This document shows positions 58,790 to 64,000 of a stretch of 64,000 bases of DNA, in pieces. The stretch's first letter is position 1; each line of letters begins with the position of its first letter. The notes beneath the pieces are model-generated. The model was not told the DNA's origin, made no database searches, and worked only from the letters and a program-made list of their open reading frames with translations. The DNA comes from Xanthomonas campestris pv. phormiicola (GTDB lineage Bacteria > Pseudomonadota > Gammaproteobacteria > Xanthomonadales > Xanthomonadaceae): contig CP102593.1 of NCBI GenBank assembly GCA_025666215.1, positions 3,795,001 through 3,859,000 on the forward strand, in the 5' to 3' direction. A program made the translations under genes and the position numbers.

Positions 58790-58925
58790 AATAGTTCGAC
58801 GACAGATGTGCACCCTGCGTTGCGCACTGGCCTGCTGCACTCATCCACGCCGATGTGAGCCTTTACACCGAAGTACCATTGGCCAGCCTTAATCGCCTGA
58901 TGTTCCACCCTGGATCGCGCGCGCC
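58790..58925 (-). pseudogene. Remnant of an IS5-family transposase
   Basis: A minus-strand stretch encodes RARSRVEHQAIKAGQWYFGV and KAHIGVDE, which match the conserved region of IS5-type transposases usually written KKGNQWYFGMKAHIGVD. Only about 45 codons remain; no inverted repeats or catalytic DDE residues were found. It marks old transposition at the island's left end. Confidence 0.6.
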
Positions 58926-59283
58926 CCCGGTGCTCTAGGTCGAACTGCCCCATGCCGCGGCAGGTGGAAGCGCATCATCACTTCCATCCGATTCTGTTGC
59001 CGACCGGTTCCTCCCAACTCCCGGAGGGGGCGCACGCTAAGGCGCGCACCTTTCGACATATTTGTGTAAGCTTCTATGGCCTCGATCTCGGTGGCCGCGA
59101 CATAGGGCAGGCAACTAGTCGGCAACCAATTCAACGCGAGAGCCACGACTACAACTGCCTTATTTTTATCTGGATTCACCAAAATAATGAAAGCCATGGA
59201 ATTGAGGCACACAATATAAAATATCGCCACATCATTTCTATCGGCGTCAATTATTTTATAAAATTATTTAAATGGGGAGCGAG
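58926..59283. other. AT-rich non-coding leader region
   Basis: GC falls sharply here, with runs such as TTATTTTATAAAATTATTTA just before the next gene. Nothing coding is supported. Promoters for the low-GC gene pair probably lie between 59150 and 59270. Confidence 0.5.
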
Positions 59284-60063
59284 ATGGCAGTCAAAAGAAT
59301 GGCAATTACAGTAGGCGCACTGTGCGTTCTATCCGGCGCGGCATGGATAGCATTCAATAACTCAAAGAAACATGAATCGATGGAAGCCAATAAGACTGAG
59401 ACTTCCATAGTCGCCGAAAATTCGAAGAGCGATGCACAAGGGAGCATGGCTCCCAACTCGGACAACGGAGACACAAGTCGGGCACGCTCCCAGATACATA
59501 ACGATATTGGGGCGATGAAAATTGGCGACCCCCTATACGGGCCAAAATCGCAGCAAGATGTGAAATGGCTGATGAGTCACGGCTATCCTACTCAAGCACA
59601 GCTACAGGCCGCACTTTCATCCAGACAGACATTGGCCGAGCTTCAATCCAAATCAAAACTCAGTCCCGTTGATGTCATTCAGGCAGGGCAATTAGCCATG
59701 AGTGATTCATCCATTTCTGAAGCTGCCATAGAGGTTATGAACAAAGCTGCAGTAGATGGCTCTGTTTTTGCCCTTCAAGAAATTTCTCGAACTGCCTCCA
59801 GCCCGAGTGTAAACGATCCAATAAGAGCAGCAGCATACAAGAAGGCTGCCGAGATGCGCGGCGACTGGGGATCCGCACTTCTTGGCGACACAACCGGATT
59901 AAATGCAGAGCAATCTATTATTGCAAACGCAATGTCGTATCAAATCATAGAAAATATAAATCGTGCCCGCGCCCAGAATGGTAGCGCACCACTAGTTAAC
60001 GAAGCACGGCCAGGAGTGGACGAGTTCCTTTCTGGCATAATGAAGCAGATGAAAAATAAATAG
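59284..60063 (+). CDS. Low-GC exported or membrane-anchored protein of unknown function
   Basis: A 259-residue protein whose GC is far below its neighbours, suggesting foreign origin. It starts with an N-terminal hydrophobic segment (ITVGALCVLSGAAWIAF), which is a signal or membrane anchor, then a polar linker rich in Ser/Asn/Asp (36-75). The rest is a helical domain with DVKWLMSHGYPTQAQLQAAL, LSPVDVIQAGQLAMSD, YKKAAEMRGDWGSALLGDTT and DEFLSGIMKQMKNK. GGGGAGCGAG precedes the ATG at 59284. No family is recognised; SEL1-like helical packing is possible. The next gene follows after 20 nt. Confidence 0.72.
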   Translation: MAVKRMAITVGALCVLSGAAWIAFNNSKKHESMEANKTETSIVAENSKSDAQGSMAPNSDNGDTSRARSQIHNDIGAMKIGDPLYGPKSQQDVKWLMSHGYPTQAQLQAALSSRQTLAELQSKSKLSPVDVIQAGQLAMSDSSISEAAIEVMNKAAVDGSVFALQEISRTASSPSVNDPIRAAAYKKAAEMRGDWGSALLGDTTGLNAEQSIIANAMSYQIIENINRARAQNGSAPLVNEARPGVDEFLSGIMKQMKNK

Positions 60064-60083
60064 AAATTATTTAAGGAGAGAGC

Positions 60084-60608
60084 ATGAAAAGGAAAATAGC
60101 GGCTGCATTTGGTTTTTTCATGGCTGCAACATCTTTTGCAGCCGATTGTCCACTGGTGCCTGCAATAGTCACCCCTCTTATTACGGTCTCGCCCTACTCT
60201 TCATTCAAGGAAAAGTTTGAGAAGATAGGCGATGAGCTTCAGAAAATTTATGGAAATACATACAAGGATAGCGAGATTTACCAAGTGCGGATTCCTGTTA
60301 AAGTCTGTTTGCTTGGCATTTGCGGAACATCCATAGAAACCAGCATGTACAAAACCTGCGGCAAGACAATGAAAGAGTCGATGCAGGATGTGGCACTGAA
60401 TGCGCCCGGCGGTGGTTTGGCTGGCGGCGGCGGCGGTGGATCCACAGGCAGCGGATCAAGCCAGGGCGGTGGCGGTCAGGCTCCTCCATCTAATCCGTTC
60501 ATGTATTGCTCCAACATTACGATTCAGTCCTGTATGACTGGGGGCGGAAACTCTGGGCAGACCTGCCGAGTTGACACTTCGCTCCAATGCCCCATTGTTG
60601 TAGGCTGA
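60084..60608 (+). CDS. Low-GC secreted cysteine-rich protein
   Basis: A 174-residue exported protein with a clear Sec signal (MKRKIAAAFGFFMAATSFAA). The mature protein has cysteines in DCPLVP, VCLLGICG, KTCGKT, MYCSN, SCMTG, TCRVD and QCPIV, a glycine-rich linker (GGGLAGGGGGGSTGSGSS) and a short C-terminal knot-like part. AAGGAGAG precedes the ATG. It is co-directional with the preceding low-GC gene and ends before a strong terminator, so the two form an operon. Unknown function; a secreted effector or surface factor is conceivable. Confidence 0.75.
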   Translation: MKRKIAAAFGFFMAATSFAADCPLVPAIVTPLITVSPYSSFKEKFEKIGDELQKIYGNTYKDSEIYQVRIPVKVCLLGICGTSIETSMYKTCGKTMKESMQDVALNAPGGGLAGGGGGGSTGSGSSQGGGGQAPPSNPFMYCSNITIQSCMTGGGNSGQTCRVDTSLQCPIVVG

Positions 60609-60631
60609 AATTTTTAACGCATGCATGTCAC

Positions 60632-60655
60632 GACCCCTGCCTTTGCAGGGGTTTT
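60632..60655 (+). terminator. Rho-independent terminator
   Basis: ACCCCTGC, loop CTTT, GCAGGGGTTTT: a perfect 7-bp GC-rich hairpin followed by T residues, 25 bases after the cysteine-rich protein gene. Confidence 0.9.
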
Positions 60656-60729
60656 GGCTTTGACAGTGGTGCAACTGTGGCGCAGAGCGTCGCAACTCCG
60701 TCGCACACGCGCACTTAGCCGCCAGGCGT

Positions 60730-60825
60730 TCAAAGCCTCTGCATGGCGACCTGATCCAGCAGCGTACGCAGGGACATGGCCGCGTCATGCAGCGCCACCC
60801 AAGCGCGGGCAACGTGGCAGGATGC
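60730..60825 (-). pseudogene. Frameshifted second copy of the 71-residue island gene
   Basis: The minus strand encodes TLPALG and then, after loss of one base, ALHDAAMSLRTLLDQVAMQR and a TGA. This aligns with TLPALGEAIYDAAHAVRGIL, DEVAKQKL and stop at the end of the intact gene at 62827-63042. The N-terminal half is missing. It is thus a decayed paralogous copy inside the same island. The rest of the 60.66-60.96 kb gap is repeat-like and non-coding. Confidence 0.65.
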
Positions 60826-60966
60826 AACGCGGCGGTATACAGCGCGTCGAAGGCAACACATGCAACCTTCCTGTCCGAACCAAGCCTCCCGGCAAACAAC
60901 CGCATCCGGGGCTGGGCGGCACCTACGGCCGGTTCGGCCGCATCCACAGCCTGGGGCATGGCGCTC

Positions 60967-61257
60967 TTAGCGCTCCGCCGTTGCCTTGATTGCCGCCGGC
61001 TTGGCCCCTGGCTTGCCGACACGCTTGAGCACCGCCCCTGCCGGGGCGGGCGTGCTGTCGGGCAGACGTTTGATCACCACGTCCGGGCCATTGGCATGAC
61101 GCTCGATCAGCAACCCACTGGCCGACTTCATCACCACCCGCCCGTTCTGCTTCAGCGCACGCGCGTGCGCCTCCCGACCGGCCTGGACAGCCAGCAGCGA
61201 GATGCGCGCTTCTGCGGCCTGCATGGCTGCTTCGCTGAGAGCTTTGCCGCGGGGCAT
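60967..61257 (-). CDS. Small basic island protein of unknown function
   Basis: About 96 residues from the ATG at 61257: an amphipathic helix (ALSEAAMQAAEARISLLAVQ), then GREAHARALKQNGRVVMKSA, SGLLIERHANGPDVVIKRLP and a Pro/Ala/Lys-rich tail. No domain is recognised. No good ribosome site precedes this ATG; an in-frame ATG at 61341 would add 28 residues that do not look conserved. It is the distal gene of the minus-strand island set, followed by the frameshifted paralogue. Confidence 0.55.
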   Translation of the reverse strand: MPRGKALSEAAMQAAEARISLLAVQAGREAHARALKQNGRVVMKSASGLLIERHANGPDVVIKRLPDSTPAPAGAVLKRVGKPGAKPAAIKATAER

Positions 61258-61452
61258 GAGGAAATCCGCGATAGCGACGTAGGGCCATTGTGCAACGTAA
61301 GCCCGACGACTGCATTCGCTGCCGGGTACGGACCACGCCACGTCAGTGCGTGATCAGCTTGAAGCTCACCTGATAACGAATGCAGCGCGTCGAAGTGAGC
61401 ACATGCGACGTTCCTGCCAGATCCGAACGTCTGCTCGCGGACGGGCAATCGT

Positions 61453-62664
61453 TCACTTGACGGATGGCGCGGTGGCCTGGGCGGCGGCGGCCTTCTTGAA
61501 CACCTCGACCCTGCTCCAACTCAGCACTTGGCTCGCAGGAATCAGAAAGCGCGGCTTGTGCTCGTCGCTGAGCCCACCAGGCGGCGACACATAGAAATCC
61601 GACCCCAACCGGGTCAGCACATCGACCGACGGCACCACATACACGTTCGACCCGGGTTGCGCTCGCTCGCAGCGCGCTTCCGGCCAAGCGGCCTTGACGA
61701 TCTGGCAGCCCTGCTCCGTCAACTGCAGCTGCACCCCTGGCAGCATGCCGATGCCGAGCTTGCGCACGGTGACGTCCACGCTGCCGAGCAGCGCGCCGCT
61801 GTAGACAACCAGAATCAACAGCGTCGGCGCGAAAACCCGAATCCGCCTTGACCACTCGATACGATGGGTCACGTACACCGCCCAATGAGCGAAGACCAGC
61901 ATCAGCGCAGAAAGCGCAAGATAGAACCAGTCCCTGCCCCGCACGGGAGGTGCCACGTAATCGACCGCAAACGCGGCAAGTGGCCAGAAGGCCAGGTACA
62001 TCAGCAGCATCAACACGAACGTATTGTGTCGCTTGCGCAAGATCGGCCAAAATCGACGGACGCGATCAAAGTCCCAGGCGACGGTCAGCACCATCAAGGT
62101 GATCGCACCAACGCAGAAGCCGGCGATGACTCCATAGGTCGCCACACCGCCGAAGCCCGAGCGCGCGCAGAGCAGCATGATGGTGTAGTACGCGGCACTC
62201 ACCAATGCCGCTCCCGCGAACACCCACATGCTGCCGAAGATGCGCTCCTGCCGCGGGCGCGGCGCAACCTGCGCGCGCCGGTAGTAGGATTTCAATCCCT
62301 TGCGTGGCGCATTGTCCTGCCTCGGCCGCAACGGGACGGGCAGCACGTGCTGATCGACCAGCATCCCGATCACCCACGCCGGCAGTGCAAGCACTGCCAA
62401 AAAACCGAGCAGCGCAATCGCACCAAACAACGCCACCGCACTCAGCACCACGCCAAGATCGCCGAGCGACAGCGACGGCACATAGCCGATGCGCAGGAAG
62501 TGCGCCAGCACCATGCCGCCACCCCAACAGGGCACCAGCCATTTCAGGTCCACCCCGAACGTCTGGCGCAACATGCGCCACAGCGGCATGGCCGGCGCAT
62601 TGCGTTTCCCCGGTCTCTCGCCGGCCTCACTGCCGCCAGGGGCGGCCTCCTCGCTCTGCTGCAT
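61453..62664 (-). CDS. Multi-pass membrane protein of unknown function
   Basis: A 403-residue inner-membrane protein with about eight hydrophobic helices, including LSAVALFGAIALLGFLAVLA, GVIAGFCVGAITLMVLTVAW and VFAPTLLILVVYSGALLGSV. The remaining roughly 110 residues are a C-terminal soluble part with two cysteines (EQGCQIV, EARCERA) and VYVVPSVDVLTRLGSDFYVS. AAGGAACC precedes the ATG at 62664. It sits between the small island genes on the same strand, 162 nt after the 71-residue gene. No family is recognised; the alternation of small soluble genes and a membrane protein recalls defence or conflict loci, but that is only a suggestion. Confidence 0.7.
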   Translation of the reverse strand: MQQSEEAAPGGSEAGERPGKRNAPAMPLWRMLRQTFGVDLKWLVPCWGGGMVLAHFLRIGYVPSLSLGDLGVVLSAVALFGAIALLGFLAVLALPAWVIGMLVDQHVLPVPLRPRQDNAPRKGLKSYYRRAQVAPRPRQERIFGSMWVFAGAALVSAAYYTIMLLCARSGFGGVATYGVIAGFCVGAITLMVLTVAWDFDRVRRFWPILRKRHNTFVLMLLMYLAFWPLAAFAVDYVAPPVRGRDWFYLALSALMLVFAHWAVYVTHRIEWSRRIRVFAPTLLILVVYSGALLGSVDVTVRKLGIGMLPGVQLQLTEQGCQIVKAAWPEARCERAQPGSNVYVVPSVDVLTRLGSDFYVSPPGGLSDEHKPRFLIPASQVLSWSRVEVFKKAAAAQATAPSVK

Positions 62665-62826
62665 CGTGGTTCCTTGGCGCTTGGCCGCACTGTTTCCTGG
62701 CAGGGGCCAAGCATACGCAAGGTCCGCCGCACGGAGGCAGACACTTTCCTGTGACCGCATGGCATGCGGCCGGATCAGCAAGCCATACGGAGCAGTTGGG
62801 ACATACGCACTATTGCGCCACGCCGC

Positions 62827-63042
62827 TCAAAGCTTCTGCTTGGCCACCTCATCGAGGATGCCGCGCACCGCATGCGCCGCGTCATAGATCGCCTCGCCAA
62901 GCGCGGGCAAGGTCCGGTGATCAAAATGGGCAGCACTGCCCGCGGCGATCACATCGCCATAGACCGTGATCGTCCGCATCAGGCGGTCGAGCGTGTCCAC
63001 CTGCTCCAGGGTCAGGCCGAAGGCAAAGGATGGAGCGGCCAT
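62827..63042 (-). CDS. 71-residue island protein of unknown function
   Basis: Small helical protein: SFAFGLTLEQVDTLDRLMRT, DVIAAGSAAHFDHRTLPALG and EAIYDAAHAVRGILDEVAKQ. GGAGTGAG precedes the ATG and overlaps the end of the upstream gene, whose stop is only 1 nt away, so the two are translationally coupled. A frameshifted copy of its C-terminal half lies at 60730-60825. No known domain is recognised. Confidence 0.72.
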   Translation of the reverse strand: MAAPSFAFGLTLEQVDTLDRLMRTITVYGDVIAAGSAAHFDHRTLPALGEAIYDAAHAVRGILDEVAKQKL

Positions 63043-63043
63043 C

Positions 63044-63358
63044 TCACTCCATCCCCCGTTTCGAAGCGGCCATGGGGTCGCCGCCAAGATCCTGACCCGA
63101 GGGCGGGAACTGCCGCTGCGCCGGCCACGACACCTCGCGCAGCATCATGTCCACCTGCTCCGCGAGCAGTTCCATGCACACCGCCAGTTCTCCCGCACGC
63201 ACCTTCGGTGCGGCCTCGCGCTCTTCGGCCACGCTGCGTGGCTCTGCCAGTCGTGCGAGGAACTTGATGAACTGGCCAATCCGCACCAGCCGGAACTGGC
63301 TCTCTTCGGGCAGAAAATAGCCCACCATTTCAAGATCGTCCGCTCTGTATTCCGACAT
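63044..63358 (-). CDS. 104-residue island protein, first gene after the antisense RNA locus
   Basis: A soluble helical protein: SEYRADDLEMVGYFLPEESQ, FRLVRIGQFIKFLARLAEPR, then VRAGELAVCMELLAEQVDMM and LREVSWPAQRQF. AAGGAGAGGCGACG precedes the ATG at 63358, an excellent ribosome site. The message leader upstream contains a strong hairpin and the sequences complementary to the proposed antisense RNA, so expression of this gene and the coupled 71-residue gene is probably repressed by that RNA. Function unknown. Confidence 0.75.
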   Translation of the reverse strand: MSEYRADDLEMVGYFLPEESQFRLVRIGQFIKFLARLAEPRSVAEEREAAPKVRAGELAVCMELLAEQVDMMLREVSWPAQRQFPPSGQDLGGDPMAASKRGME

Positions 63359-63383
63359 CGTCGCCTCTCCTTCCATGAAGTGG

Positions 63384-63440
63384 CCGTCCGCCGCCAATGG
63401 CGGACGGGAAGTCGGGAGGCTAGAAACCGCTAACAGCCGG
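63384..63440 (-). promoter_or_regulatory. Leader hairpin and antisense-target sequences
   Basis: On the minus strand, GGCTGTTAGCGG and GTTTCTAG (63440 down to 63420) are complementary to the two hairpins of the small RNA encoded about 110 nt upstream, and a perfect 9-bp stem (CCGTCCGCC/GGCGGACGG, 63384-63407) follows just before the ribosome site of the 104-residue gene. The order target, hairpin, ribosome site is what an antisense-controlled leader would need. Confidence 0.6.
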
Positions 63441-63527
63441 CGGGCTTATTCCCCTTGCGGGTGTTGTATTCACCGCCCTCCCGACGCAGAACGAAACGTC
63501 GGTTGCACCTGCAAAGCATGCAGGCAC

Positions 63528-63587
63528 AAAAAACCCACCGGTTTGTCGGAGGTGGGTACCGCTGTTAGCGGAGTTTCTAGGCTCCGT
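63528..63587 (-). ncRNA. C4-like small antisense RNA (proposed)
   Basis: About 60 nt on the minus strand between a promoter and a terminator. It folds into hairpin 1 (GGAG, loop CCTAGAAA, CTCC; 63570-63585), hairpin 2 (CCGCT, loop AAC, AGCGG; 63559-63571) and an intrinsic terminator (ACCCACC/GGTGGGT followed by six T; 63528-63557). The sequences CTAGAAAC and CCGCTAACAGC are complementary to sites in the leader of the gene immediately downstream on the same strand. This promoter, two loops, terminator and downstream target order is the arrangement described for C4 antisense RNAs of phages P1 and P7. Assignment to that family is inference from architecture; sequence search was not possible. Confidence 0.6.
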
Positions 63588-63593
63588 TTAGTA

Positions 63594-63622
63594 ATATTGC
63601 TACTGCCGATGCGGCGCGTCAA
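63594..63622 (-). promoter_or_regulatory. Candidate sigma-70 promoter of the small RNA
   Basis: TTGACG (minus strand, 63622-63617) and CAATAT (63599-63594) are separated by 17 bp, placing transcription start near 63587, directly before hairpin 1 of the small RNA. Confidence 0.55.
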
Positions 63623-63814
63623 GCCGCTTCATCGACTTGTTTTCGCTTGCAGCAAATCGCAATCAGCATACGTCGAGCTTGTATACGAATTGCTCCAAAA
63701 CACCCGCGCTGCGGTGAACCCAGCGCGCACACCGATTTACAAGGCTTGTCAGCCACAGCGCATCGGTTCAAAGTTCAAGCGAGCAACGGAAGGCATTCAG
63801 GGGGAACGCCGAGC

Positions 63815-64000
63815 GTGATCGTTTATCAGTCGACCCGTGCCGCGTTCCTGCAAGACTCGGAACGGCAGGCAATCGAAGACATCATCTCCACCGCCTTCAT
63901 CCAGAAGACGGGCCGATACGCGCCGGACAGCGAGTTCCGCGCCTGGCGTCACTCGCTCACCCAGATGGCCGATGTCCTCAGCGACGACAGCCTGCCCGCG
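63815..64000 (+). CDS. DUF2075-type ATPase, N-terminal 62 codons only
   Basis: The start of a gene running off the window. The 62 residues, beginning at a GTG after GGGGGAACGCC, read IVYQSTRAAFLQDSERQAIE, DIISTAFIQKTGRYAPDSEF and RAWRHSLTQMADVLSDDSLP. This matches the characteristic N-terminal module of DUF2075 proteins (often starting MIVYxATKxxF and containing RSWKxSLxxMAxVL). These are large P-loop NTPases related to helicases, some with nuclease-like N-terminal parts, and several occur in genomic islands and defence contexts. It is divergent from the antisense-RNA-controlled genes. Confidence 0.75.
   Translation, partial: MIVYQSTRAAFLQDSERQAIEDIISTAFIQKTGRYAPDSEFRAWRHSLTQMADVLSDDSLPA

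Noticed and set aside
63420..63580. Retron-like inverted repeats flanking a structured RNA
   Set aside because: The inverted repeats resemble retron a1/a2 arms, but no reverse transcriptase is present on either side within the window, and the promoter-hairpins-terminator layout fits an antisense RNA better. DNA beyond 64000 was not seen.
58733..64000. tRNA gene or att site bounding the island
   Set aside because: I looked for tRNA-like cloverleafs and direct repeats at the island edges and found none; the right edge lies outside the window.

Overview
This is a chromosomal window from a high-GC gammaproteobacterium, most probably a member of the Xanthomonadaceae (Xanthomonas or a close relative). 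The assignment rests on gene content typical of that family (Bcr/CflA pump, KatE, a giant NdvB-type cyclic glucan synthase, an M2 peptidyl-dipeptidase, a GH3 glucosidase, RHS proteins with fibronectin-like tails). It also rests on the intergenic repeats rich in CTCTCCC/GGGAGAG and CTTCAGCCGCGAC words. It is inference from sequence only; no rRNA or other marker gene is present.

Layout, left to right. 1-4.6 kb: a two-component system (kinase cut at the left edge) divergent from a PAP2 phosphatase and a phosphoethanolamine transferase, a probable lipid A remodelling module. 4.7-6.7 kb: an M2 metallopeptidase lipoprotein. 7.0-13.9 kb: a polymorphic toxin locus on the minus strand. It comprises a secreted 1848-residue RHS protein ending in five near-identical fibronectin-III-like repeats, a separate secreted protein with the RHS core and a C-terminal HNH nuclease, and a small putative immunity gene. 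14.4-16.7 kb: acetyltransferase, small unknown protein and MFS pump. 16.9-20.1 kb: a tandem glycine riboswitch and gcvP. 20.2-24.6 kb: VOC protein, diguanylate cyclase, catalase HPII. 24.6-25.75 kb: non-coding, with DnaA-box-like sites and a 150-bp repeat array. 25.76-28.8 kb: an overlapping four-gene cluster (acyl-CoA dehydrogenase, PIG-L deacetylase, methyltransferase, glycosyltransferase). 29-39.3 kb: an alcohol dehydrogenase and the cyclic glucan synthase with a coupled 74-residue partner.

40.1-46.7 kb: small housekeeping and membrane genes, an alcohol dehydrogenase remnant, a SUKH-like protein and a GH3 beta-glucosidase. 47-54.3 kb: a UvrA paralogue, a UBP zinc-finger protein coupled to a three-module FAD oxidoreductase, a DUF1993 protein, an HD hydrolase and an AlkB-like dioxygenase. 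54.4-58.7 kb: small exported proteins and a LytS/LytTR two-component system with a 21-bp spaced direct repeat in its promoter region.

58.7-64.0 kb looks like a genomic island. It contains a decayed IS5-type transposase piece, two low-GC exported proteins, and a minus-strand set of small uncharacterised genes, one of which has a frameshifted extra copy. Upstream of that set is a compact RNA locus whose design resembles phage C4 antisense RNAs: a promoter, two short hairpins and an intrinsic terminator, with complementary target sequences about 100 nt downstream, just before the first gene. The start of a DUF2075-type ATPase gene is cut by the right edge. The C4-like locus and the split RHS toxin are the two most interesting systems here.
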